A stretch of 64,000 nt of DNA, from assembly GCA_023078555.1 (NCBI GenBank), contig CM041197.1, positions 4,919,810 to 4,983,809 on the forward strand. Direction: 5' to 3'. The position numbers and the translations under genes are program-made. The notes beneath the pieces are model-generated. The model ran no database searches. It was not told the DNA's origin and worked only from the letters and a program-made list of their open reading frames with translations. This DNA is from Ulva prolifera. Its lineage: Eukaryota > Chlorophyta > Ulvophyceae > Ulvales > Ulvaceae. Positions 1-10,047 of the stretch are shown piece after piece (positions within the stretch are counted from its first letter, which is position 1; every line of letters begins with the position of its first letter).

Positions 1-503
1 CGTGTGCTGAAAAGTTACTAGAACTGTCACACGGTGTTGCTGCAGAGACACTGCAAGTTGGAGCGTGGATGCTGCTTCCTTTACAACCAATGGCAAAGTG
101 TATTCAATTTAACCATGAACTGAAAAAGCTGCCGATATATCACATCGATGGAGCTCCCGATAAAGCGCATTCACAAGAAGCCGATAGAGACTTTCTAGCC
201 CTGCTGGCCAAATTAAGTTACCTGCGGCATGCATATGTGACGAGTAGGCGCGACGTGGTGTATGTATGTAGTTACAAAGGACAGAGGCCGGGCAGCGAGC
301 CATCGCTAGGAATTCACACGCATATCCACTCACGCAGTCATGGCACTAGGCCGGGCACGAGCACGACCCTGGCACCATGGATAGACCCTGGCACCATGCG
401 AGCTCTAGCGGCAGACACACAGAACACCAGAAAACAAGAAAGCGCGGAAAAATCTGCTATCGCCGCCTGCGGCCACGCTGCACCGTCTGGAAACCATCGT
501 CAT
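1..503. other. Unassigned left-edge sequence
   Basis: No gene is recognised. A 152-codon open frame on the + strand (69-527) has no motif I can place and ends in a TATG microsatellite, so I do not call it a gene. A short duplicated phrase (CCCTGGCACCATG) occurs twice near 370-395. The segment may be the flank downstream of the LINE remnant to its right. Confidence 0.4.
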
Positions 504-2010
504 CTGTATGTATGTATGTATGCATGATTACATAGCCGTATCCATTTGGACATTGACAACTCCGAAATCCGGGACCGAAAGAGGCATCCAAGCAACATGC
601 TGCCGCAAACTCTGACTTGCGCCACAGAATGCAACAACACGAGCCAATTCACCGAGAGGGGACGGGCGATTTGCAACACCCGACACCCCAGCATCACCAC
701 CAACACCATCAACACCGACAATAAGCACAACCGCTACATCAGACCACGAAACACCAGAGGCACTGTCATAAGGACCTGGCCGTGCGAGCAACTGCCGCAC
801 CAAAACCGCAACGGCGGAGACATGCCGATCACGATGTGCCACTGGGACAGGTGGCAGAACTGCCCCGATGGGTGCACGTGCGATGTAGGATGTGAAGACA
901 TCAGCAGCACGTGAATATTCCAAATGCTTTTCACTACGGTGCCTACACAAGAAAGGAGACAGACCCGAACGAGCAGACATTAGCACACGCACAAGACCGG
1001 GCTCAACGGAGTCCATAAACGGGGCTAGTGACCCTAGTTCGTGTGTTATCACACCACGCAACCACTCTCCAGTGACCTTATTGTCGCGACCACGCTTCTC
1101 AAATCGTTGTTCAAGGTATGCCAACCACATGACAGCCACGACCTTCTCACGGGTAAGATTTGAGTACGTGATTGTGAGAGGGCTTTGTTTGGACGGCTGA
1201 TCATGCATGCCGAGACGTTTGGACACCCTGGGTGGCCCACGTCGGCGGCGATGCTCAGGCTCGGGTGGAGCCTGTAAGGCAAGTCTGATGTGTGCATATC
1301 GTTTCAGTTCTGCCGCAATGGCCGTGATGCGGGAATGAAAGTCCCCGCCCACCCCCGGCCCCCGTTGAGAGTGACCCCGAATCGCGGTGGATTCCACCGC
1401 AACCGGGAATCGCTCCGCCCCCATGTGTGTCAGCTTTGCGTACCAGCAAAGTTTAGCTGCCTTGATCATTGAGCTCACAGGCAGGAGGCCCGTGTCGGAA
1501 AAAAGAATCTCCTCCCTGCAATCGAACTGGTGCAGACCAAACACCATGCGGATTGCCTTTTTACAGATGGTATCAAGTTTGTCGAGTTCAGTTTTTGGGC
1601 CAATCCATACCTCAGCCCCATACAAAGCAGGAGTATATATGAACGCATAAACAAGGCGGAGCCGGGCGGTCACCGGGAGGTAGTGGCAACGCAGCACTGG
1701 CCGCCACGCGCCAAGTGCCTTGTTCATCTTTGCGCGTACATGATGCATATGTTCAGACCAAGAGCCATTTGACTGGAAGAAAACACCCAAGTATTTGTAG
1801 GTGTGAACAGTCTCCAACTGCGACCCCCGCAGCTGGAAGACAACTGGTGCGCCGCCCTGCGGCTGATTGAACACCATAGTTTTAGACTTCAACACACGGT
1901 GTGCAAAAGCCAAGTCGTCTTGTTGGCATGTGCAGAGCAAATGCGAACCGGGTTTGCACCTCGTTCACGCAAACGAGTAGAGCGGCATCCTTCAGACATG
2001 CTGTGGTGAA
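504..2010 (-). mobile_element. 5'-truncated LINE: C-terminal half of a reverse transcriptase ORF
   Basis: An open frame of about 470 codons (1940 down to 528) matches the thumb and post-catalytic part of a LINE reverse transcriptase. Its first residues include LKSKTMVFNQ, then YKYLGVFFQ, RLRLVYAFIYTPALYGAEVW and KAIRMVFG, the usual order downstream of the YADD catalytic box. An AALLVCVNE-like stretch that could follow a YADD box lies just upstream in another frame (about 1950-2010), so the copy is frameshifted there and truncated further 5'. Immediately after the stop codon the sequence becomes (CATA)n on the - strand (about 504-524), which fits a LINE that ends in a short tandem repeat. The palm and endonuclease regions are absent, so the copy is dead. 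The family could not be assigned to a clade. Confidence 0.8.
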
Positions 2011-2525
2011 CGGGAACTTCACTGCTTCCAGCCAAGAGCGCGCATTGTGGCACCGGGGTGGCTGGGTTTGTGGCTGCAGTCACTGGTGCACATGCATTGC
2101 TGGGGGCCCTGTGACCTCATGACCCCGGGCCTGTACATGTCACGTGGGCTCCAGAGGCTGCAGCCATGTGTACTGCTTTTAATTAGTAAGCATACGTGAT
2201 CACGTGCTCTGGTGTGGGCTGGGGCTACAAGCCCGAAATCTAGGGCTTTGCTCTGTGGGGCTTGCTCTGTGGGCGCATGGCACAATCAGCTGGGACATCT
2301 GCACATGCACAGAAGATCGCAACACCTTCCTAGCAGCTGCTAGCAAGCACAACTTGTTGAACAGATGTGAGCTGCTGACGCATGCCATCACACCTGTACA
2401 CATCTGAATGGTACAGGGCTCATGTGGACCCCACCTGGAACTCGCCAATGTCCTGAAAACTATGAATTGGCAGGATATCTATCTATGAGGTTCAGTTTCA
2501 CCTGACCTCATTTTACACATCGTCT
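2011..2525. other. Intergenic, no gene seen
   Basis: No supported coding region. The span lies between the LINE remnant and the CGCCCTT motif cluster. Confidence 0.4.
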
Positions 2526-2529
2526 GTAC

Positions 2530-2768
2530 CTACCCCCGCCCTTATTTCGCCCTTGGAAAGTGACATGTCGCCCTTACTGTCGCCCTTAGATTTCGCCCTT
2601 ATTTAGGGTGGCACTTTTTGAAGCCTGATTAAGGGCGGCATGACTCTACACAAGGGCGGCACTAAGGGAGGCCCTTCTTTGCCATTGTATTAAGGGCGAC
2701 TTGCCTTTATAGCTCTGTGCTAACGGATGGCTTTGTAATGGCGGATCCGCTCTACCCGCAAGGGCGGG
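2530..2768. repeat. Clustered CGCCCTT / AAGGGCG motifs in opposed orientation
   Basis: The motif CGCCCTT occurs about five times between 2536 and 2600, then its reverse complement AAGGGCG occurs about five times between 2632 and 2766. The outermost copies read CCCCGCCCTT on the left and AAGGGCGGGG on the right. Short motifs in mirrored clusters are typical of the subterminal regions of CACTA and related DNA transposons, and the CACTA element later in the window has a comparable AAGGAC array. No clear target duplication was found, so a remnant of such an element is inferred, not shown. Confidence 0.45.
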
Positions 2769-2799
2769 GAGCATCCGCCGAAAAAAAAAATGTGTGATC

Positions 2800-2993
2800 A
2801 CACCGCCGGCCGATGCCATGTGACTGCACGACACGTACGTCAACGGCATTGACCGGCGGTGTGTCGAATATGCGATATTGTGCAGCCACATAATGATAAC
2901 ACGGGGCCCCGTGTCATCACCCCGCGGCCGCGGGGTGATGCTCAACTGTGACCATTGGTGTCCACCGGACACCAACGCACAGTTCACTGCTGC
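2800..2993. repeat. Stack of four palindromes / hairpins
   Basis: Four inverted repeats follow one another. An imperfect 18-bp arm pair (2800-2817 with 2845-2862) is followed by a perfect 16-bp palindrome at 2899-2914, which extends to 26 bp with one mismatched pair. Next is a perfect 26-bp palindrome centred on a NotI-like GCGGCCGC core (2915-2940). Last is a hairpin with arms AACTGTG and CACAGTT enclosing TTGGTGTCC and GGACACCAA (2944-2993). No coding function is apparent. Confidence 0.75.
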
Positions 2994-4860
2994 GAGCAAG
3001 TGCACCTAACGCACAGCCTCGTTCCCCGCGGCACGCTGCATCGTCCAGGGGCAACTGGCCTGTTCTGTCCAGCACAAAGCAAAAGATACAGAAACAGCTT
3101 GATCAGTGCGCTGCTCATGGGACGACGGCTGCTCATGGACTCGGTTCGGTTTCGATGCAGACGAGTATCCTGCTCCGCTTGTGGTGCCTGAAAGGTTATC
3201 CTGCATTTAGGCAACAAATTCAGTGTGCATCTGTCAGATGTTTAACGCCTCGGAAAGGGTCTGCACGTGTGAAATTAGCGTACGTTGCAGGCGCTGCTAG
3301 GAATCAGTACACGGTATAGCACCCATAGACTGCTATTAGGCAGAAATCGTCCACCAATGATTTCACCACGGGAGAACGTCGCCTGGTCAGGCAAACCGTG
3401 TGTGATCGGCGAACATGTCGACATACGGTCAGTGCAACAGGATCAAACGACAGCGGAAACGCATAAAGACGACGGCCCGTACCAGACGAGCCGAATAGTA
3501 CGTTTCGTGCTTTGGCCAGTTTTCGTGAAGTTTCTAGTGTCGATGGAATCGGTGACCTGTGAAGCATTGGCATTTCAATACTCGCAAAACACCTTGACAC
3601 TTCACCACAGCTAGTCTACACGAAACACTGTATACAATATGAAACTTACTGAGAGCATGCGTGGTGAGTGTGCGTGTCCATTTTCGATGGAGACATGCAG
3701 CCGACGAGCTACATTGTTGCATGCTGACAACGATAGAGGCATGCTGGGAGATACAAGATCAGCAGAAACATAGCATGTGCCATTCATCACGTGGTTACTC
3801 CGTCGGCTACGGGGCTATGATTGACGGCGATGATGTTTGACTTCCGACGAAACCATCAGCGTGAAACTTCATCCCACGATTGGCAGCTACTAAACACATG
3901 GATCACAACCGATGCGCAGTTTGATATGAGTTGCTAGTAATCACAACTCAGGATGCTGAGAGACCGTGTGGAACTCGGGCAGTTCTTTAACATCGAAAGG
4001 CCATGTGCGCTTTTGCGCCACAACATTGCACGAATATGTGCCAATCTGTTACACGTAGGAATCATACCTTTCTCTGTTGTTTTCTGGCGGAAGATTGGCT
4101 GCCTAGGCAGCAGCCCAGCGGTCGTGTTGCTGCTGCTAACAAACGTGTAAGTTCGCACGGACAACGAGCCCTACACCTACAGTGAGCCACATTGTACTTG
4201 CTTATCAACGATGTGTAAACAAGTGGCATAAGTACCGAAGCCGTATAGACATGGTCGCTGCGCATGAAACTTCGGGAACCGGCCCTCCAGAACGTACCGC
4301 AGGCATAAGAATACGTGCCATCACTGCGCACATGCGATGACCATGATGTCAGTGTTGGTACACGTCTGCGCTGATAAGAGTTTCTTCTGCGCAGTACAAA
4401 GTTGTGTGCACGCTGCAGCGATGAGTAGCTGGGACAGAGCGGAGTATGCATGCGTATGTGGCCACCAGGGCAGCCAACGTGACAACAGTGAGACACATGA
4501 CAGACGGGCCTCGCAGCAGGCATTGAACCACATAGGTATCATCCGGCAGCCCCATCAGAGCGACACTGCCCATAAATGCTTAACAATCCGGTGTCATGAT
4601 GTTGCAACGCAGATTCACAGGAACACATTGAGGCCTAGGATGTGGCCACAAAGTCTTCGTCACAACTATGCACTGCACATTAGCTTGACATCCATATTGG
4701 CCCTACCAAAGGCATGACATAGAGCAGTGAGCCGATCTTGCATGCGATCAGGATTGGAGTCAACCAGTGCCTTGTGCATTAAAGATTGAGCTTTTTAGGC
4801 TTGAGGGCACAGATCTGAGGAGACTCCTCGAGGAGACTCCGTACACGCCAGACGCAACAA
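2994..4860. other. Intergenic, no gene seen
   Basis: Open frames of 60-150 codons exist on both strands, but none has a recognisable motif, splice pattern or counterpart elsewhere in the window. Nothing can be called here. Confidence 0.4.
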
Positions 4861-4919
4861 CACTGCGCTGAGCGATTCTCACAGTGCTGCGCGATTCTGT
4901 GTTGGCATACTCTCTGCCT

Positions 4920-7430
4920 TCACACGCAGTGCAGAGGGCGTGGCACCGAACGTGCACACGTCGGGGGCAGCAGTGCTGTGGTGACAGTGTCTTTGCTGGC
5001 ATGCCCTCTGTCTTACCTCGCAGTGCAGAGGGCGTGACACCGAACATGCTAACATTGGGGGCAGCAGCGCTGCAACGAGGCTGGTTACTAGGTGGAAGCA
5101 TCTCTGCTGGCCAGAGTGCCAGTCGCTGCATGTGATCACATCACTGACATCCACAGGAGGGCTATCTCAGCACACTGTCAGGCACGAGCACAGGCATCAC
5201 CAGCCCAGCTGTATTCGTGGCCAGTTAGCGTGACAACCCCTCTGCAAAGAGGCTGGTAAATAGTTTGATGTATCTCTGCTGGCCAGAATACCAGTGGTTG
5301 CATGTGATCACATCACTGACATCCACAGGAGGGCTATCTTAGCACACCGTCAGGCACGAGCACTGGCATCACCAGCCCAGCTGTATTCGTGGCCAGTTAG
5401 CGTGACAACCCCTTTGCAAAGACACTGGTTAACAGTTTGATGTATCTCTGCTGGCCAGAATACCAGTGGCTGCATGTGATCACATCACTGCCATCCACAG
5501 GAGGGCTATATAAGCACACCGTCAGGCACGAGCACTGGCATCACCAGCCCAGCTGTATTCGTGGCCAGATAGCGTGACAACCCCTTTGCAAAGACACTGG
5601 TGAATAGTTTGATGTATCTCTGCTGGCCAGAATACCAGTGGCTGCATGTGATCACATCACTGACATCCACAGGAAGGCTATCTTAGCACACCGTCAGGCA
5701 CGAGCACTGGCATCACCAGCCCAGCTGTATTTGTGGCCAGTTAGCGTGACAACCCCTTTGCAAAGACACTGGTGAATAGTTTGATGTATCTCTGCTGTCC
5801 ATAATGCCAGTGGCTGCATGTGATCACATCACTGACATCCACAGGAGGGCTATCTTAGCACACCGTCAGGCACGAGCACTGGCATCACCAGCCCAGCTGT
5901 ATTCGTGGCCAGTTAGCGTGACAACCCCTTTGCAAAGACACTGGTTAACAGTTTGATGTATCTCTGCTGGCCAGAATACCAGTGGCTGCATGTGATCACA
6001 TCACTGCCATCCACAGGAGGGCTATATAAGCACACCGTCAGGCACGAGCACTGGCATCACCAGCCCAGCTGTATTCGTGGCCAGATAGCGTGACAACCCC
6101 TTTGCAAAGACACTGGTGAATAGTTTGATGTATCTCTGCTGGCCAGAATACCAGTGGCTGCATGTGATCACATCACTGCCATCCACAGGAGGGCTATATA
6201 AGCACACCGTCAGGCACGAGCACTGGCATCACCAGCCCAGCTGTATTCGTGGCCAGATAGCGTGACAACCCCTTTGCAAAGACACTGGTGAATAGTTTGA
6301 TGTATCTCTGCTGGCCAGAATACCAGTGGCTGCATGTGATCACATCACTGCCATCCACAGGAGGGCTATATAAGCACACCGTCAGGCACGAGCACTGGCA
6401 TCACCAGCCCAGCTGTATTCGTGGCCAGTTAGCGTGACAACCCCTCTGCAAAGACACTGGTAAATAGTGTGAAGCGTCTCTGCTGGCCAGAATACCAGCG
6501 GCTGCATGTGATCACATCACAGACATCCACAGGAGGGCTATATAAGCACACCGTCAGGCACGAGCACTGGCATCACCAGCCCAGCTGTATTCGTGGCCAG
6601 TTAGCGTGACAACCCCTCTGCAAAGAGGCTGGTAAATAGTGTGAAGCGTCTCTGCTGGCCAGAATACCAGCGGCTGCATGTGATCACATCACTGACATCC
6701 ACAGGAGGGCTATATAAGCACACCGTCAGGCACGAGCACTGGCATCACCAGCCCAGCTGTACTCGTGGTCAAAACTCGTGACAACCCCTTTGCAAAGACA
6801 CTGGTGAATAGTTTGATGTATCTCTGCTGGCCAGAATACCAGTGGCTGCATGTGATCACATCACTGCCATCCACAGGAGGGCTATATAAGCACACCGTCA
6901 GGCACGAGCACTGGCATCACCAGTCCAACTGTACTCGTGGTCAAAACTCGTGACAACCCCTTTGCAAAGACACTGGTGAATAGTTTGATGTATCTCTGCT
7001 GGCCAGAATACCAGTGGCTGCATGTGATCACATCACTGACATCCACAGGAGGGCTATATAAGCACACCGTCAGGCACGAGCACTGGCATCACCAGCCCAA
7101 CTGTACTCGTGGTCAAAACTCGTGACAACCCCTTTGCAAAGACACTGGTGAATAGTTTGATGTATCTCTGCTGGCCAGAATACCAGTGGCTGCATGTGAT
7201 CACATCACTGACATCCACAGGAGGGCTATCTCAGCACACCGACAGGCACGAGCACTGGCATCACCAGCCCAGCTGCTGTATTCGTGGCCAGTTAGCGTGA
7301 CAACCCCTCTGCAAAGAGGCTGGTTAATCGTGTGAAGCATCTCTGCTGGCCAGAATACCAGCGGCTGCATGTGATCACATCACTGACATCCACAGGAGGG
7401 CTATCTCAGCACACCGACAAGCACTTGCAT
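4920..7430. repeat. 172-bp satellite array with diverged leading edge
   Basis: A tandem array with period 172-173 bp. The anchor GGGCTATATAAGCACACC or GGGCTATCTTAGCACACC recurs at about 5161, 5334, 5507, 5680, 5849, 6022, 6194, 6366, 6538, 6710, 6882, 7054, 7226 and 7399, giving about 13 full units. Each unit holds the palindrome TGTGATCACA and the phrase TCTCTGCTGGCCAGAATACC. Neighbouring units are nearly identical, with a TATATAA variant and a TATCTTA variant. The leading edge (about 4920-5080) has two units of an older repeat, GCAGTGCAGAGGGCGTG, spaced about 94 bp apart. The 61-62-residue open frames inside the units are by-products of the repeat. Confidence 0.95.
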
Positions 7431-7875
7431 CATCTGCACAGCCGTCCTCGTGTCCAGCCGGTGTTTCCATAACCACATGGCCAGGGGGACTGATCTCCAA
7501 AGCGCCCGCAGTGGCACTCTCATTTAGTACGAAGAGCACAGGCATCACTTGCCGCAAGCAGTGTCGTAAGAAGTCTGCAACTGTCCGTAGCCGTAGACGC
7601 TCGCGCCTGTGGTTCATACAGTTTCCAAAGTCTCCATTGCAGATTGGTGAAGCATGATGTGCCCGAGCTTCCAAATGGCTATGTAGCAGCGATGGTTTGC
7701 CCTGCTCGTCCCTGAACACCGTTGCAGCCGTATATTGCCGACTTTCACATACATATAATTTGCGCTGTAGAATCAGATCGTGGCGCGATCTGTGCGTGTG
7801 GGGCCTGTTCATAGACCAGATGCTCCAGTAGCCCGCTTCGCGATGGCGCATGATGAGCTCCGCTAGAGACAACAC
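7375..7875 (-). CDS. Unassigned 166-codon ORF, possible FLYWCH-like fragment
   Basis: An uninterrupted 166-codon frame starts with MLSLAELIMRHREAGYWSIW and ends inside the last satellite unit, so its final residues come from the repeat. The middle part has the order LYVCESRQYTAATVF, then GKPSLLHSHLEARAHH. This loosely recalls the C...H.H layout of FLYWCH or WRKY-GCM1 zinc fingers found in MULE-type transposases, but a second cysteine is not clear. It could be a host exon, a transposase remnant or a chance frame. No promoter, splice partner or homologue is visible in the window. Confidence 0.25.
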   Translation of the reverse strand: MLSLAELIMRHREAGYWSIWSMNRPHTHRSRHDLILQRKLYVCESRQYTAATVFRDEQGKPSLLHSHLEARAHHASPICNGDFGNCMNHRRERLRLRTVADFLRHCLRQVMPVLFVLNESATAGALEISPPGHVVMETPAGHEDGCADDASACRCAEIALLWMSVM

Positions 7876-9419
7876 GTCATAAAACTTTGAGCAAATTGGT
7901 AAACATGTTCATAATAGGTTTAATTTTGTGTCACTGACGGATTAGCTTCTAGCGGTGACACGCAGCCGTCCTAAGCTCTGCCCAAGTGTGTCCTCAGGCT
8001 GATTGACCTCCAGAAAGGCCGCGAGTCTCCAGAGCCCAAGTTAAGCCTGAATGACATTAAATATGTTCCTATGAAAGCATATACACGCTTTGATCGCGCT
8101 GTTCGTGAGCATCGTAACAGCGCTGGCCGACCGAGTCATCCTCGAAGACAGGCACAGTGCAACTGCGTCCGTAGACCACAACGAACCGGATAAAGCATAT
8201 CATGCGTCAATATCATATTGAACATGGTCATTTCGGTTGAAATCACATCAAAAGGCGACTGTTTCTGCTCCGACCTATCCGCCCTTGTCAGGCCCGCCCT
8301 TGTAACATGAGCCAGGACGTGTACAGACGATGAGTCCCACACGCTGCTTCCTACTAGTATGTACATATAGTATGTACATATGATAGCCGCATGCACGAAG
8401 TGTATGCACATACGCTGCGCAGAGCGCTGCTCAAGCTCGGTTGGCAGAGTTCGCACTGCCAGCAGCCGTACGTCGCAGTCGGGGCGGCGCTGGCTGTGTG
8501 CATGGGCCAGTCTGTTGACGAATTGAAAGCCAGGCAGGTGGCTTTCGCTAGCGGAAGGTGCAGCATTACACGAATATATAATGCACAGAGTCGATCCTGA
8601 CGTCGCAAGCTGTACCCGAATCATAATCTTTGAAATTCGGTGAAGCTGGATCTGATTAACGTACGACAGAGTTCGTGGCGCGACGAAATCGTGTACAAGT
8701 ATACGGGCCACTGGCAGTTCCACCGCTCGAGCTCCTAGAAGTGCGTCGCTAAGCTTCACTGCATCCCTGGCGTGCATTCATCCGGGCCCGGAAGACCTAG
8801 CTGCAGGCCTGTACGTATCTGAAGGCCGGCGCCCTTGGCGGTAGGCTCGAGTGGACGAGGCACGTGCAAGGCAAGACTCGGACGCCAGCTGGCTCAGGTG
8901 GCAGTGTCAGCTGACTCAGCCATCAACAAGCGAACACGTGCGCGACTGGTGGACTCCGCCGTCCAGGTGAGCCCTTCCACGCACATGCCTCGTTGGTTGC
9001 AGGCCGCGGAGTACTAGGGAAGGAGGGTATTGATATCCTTGTCCAGAAGTTGCGATTCACGAGCTCGAGGGGTTTCTTCTTTCCCATTTTCTGGGGTATG
9101 TCAAAAATCTAGAGAGAACGGGTCCGAACAAACACAATGCATTTGAGAAAAATTCCAAGCCAATTTCCAAGTTTCTAGTTCTTGGGCATACGTTGGCCCA
9201 TGCTATCGTCGAGATATGAGACGGTATACATCTCACGTCCACGGCCTACAGCTGCGTATGCTTGTGCAAGTCACTCCGGCGGCGGCCACGCCTGTAGATA
9301 CGTGGCTGATACTCGCGCATTCCGGGACAGTCACGCTCATCGCCGCCGGGCGGCCGCGCATGCGCGCACGCGCACCGGAGTTCGCGGGGAAGCTCCCAGC
9401 CCCTCGTGCGGCGCGGTTA

Positions 9420-9464
9420 CAAAAGAGTGAACGGGAGAAAACAAACACTGAAACCGAATACCGC
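9420..9464 (-). mobile_element. Short LINE 3' tail (family 1)
   Basis: This is the reverse complement of the same 3' tail that ends the LINE copy at 32,530-33,056: TTACAAAAGAGTGAACGGG followed by AGAAAACAAACACTGAAACC. About 44 bp are present, with no coding part. A target duplication is not clear here. Confidence 0.7.
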
Positions 9465-9605
9465 GCATACGCATGACATGAATTTGGCAGTCGTCCAAGC
9501 AGATCTCAGGCGCATCGCAATGCATTGGTTCTGGCGAGCAATATGAAACGCATGCGTTCAACACGAATATACGCGCTCCACCTCGAAAGAGTAGCCTGTC
9601 ACTTG

Positions 9606-9650
9606 AGATTCGGTTTTGGTGTTTGTCTTCTCCCGTTCACTCTTTTGTAA
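9606..9650 (+). mobile_element. Short LINE 3' tail (family 1)
   Basis: The same family-1 tail on the + strand, GATTCGGTTTTGGTGTTTGT to CTCTTTTGTAA, about 45 bp. It lies 140 bp from the inverted copy at 9420. Only ACTTG is clearly shared by the flanks. Confidence 0.7.
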
Positions 9651-10047
9651 TGACTTGCAGTCCAAGCTCTGTTGCCCAGTGGACTGGAAACCGTCGCGGT
9701 GCCTCGCCGCGGCCTCGCATGTGTTTGAGTTCGATCACGTCTAGGTTGGCCAGATCCTGTCAAATTTTGCCAATCTGCACGTCTGGCCAATAGCAGTACA
9801 TGTGGCCGTACGCCGGCCCACGCCTTGTGCTGACAGTCGGACTCTCAGCGTCCTCACGGCCCCTGGCCATCTCTGGAACAGGATCATGTCACACGGATCC
9901 ACACGGTGTCACCGGACATCCACGATGTCACCGGACATCACACATCAGATCAACAGGTTACCTGTTCTGACCAGAGCTTGTACTGAGCAAGAGACGTGAC
10001 CTCGACGTACCAGTGTTCAGGGACCTGTTACAATTGCAAGTCCGATC

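Larger units (their letters stand above)
7876..10047. other. Upstream region of gene A, shared with gene B
   Basis: No confident gene. Parts of this span (about 8390-9020 and 9215-9410) are recognisably similar to the region upstream of gene B (about 16,760-17,330 and 17,510-17,700), so the ancestral duplication included DNA well 5' of the signal-peptide exon. Both copies keep a possible splice donor at matching positions (CAG|GTGAGC at 8967, CAG|GTAAGC at 17,307), which may end a 5' untranslated exon. Confidence 0.45.

Noticed and set aside
6022-7300. 61-63-codon frames in the satellite
   Set aside because: They recur with the 172-bp unit and have no selection signature visible. They are by-products of the repeat.
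5085-7430. Possible CRISPR-like array
   Set aside because: The whole 172-bp unit repeats without unique spacers, and the context is eukaryotic.
8136-8777. 213-codon frame on the - strand upstream of gene A
   Set aside because: The duplicated region upstream of gene B does not keep the frame open, so it is probably not coding.
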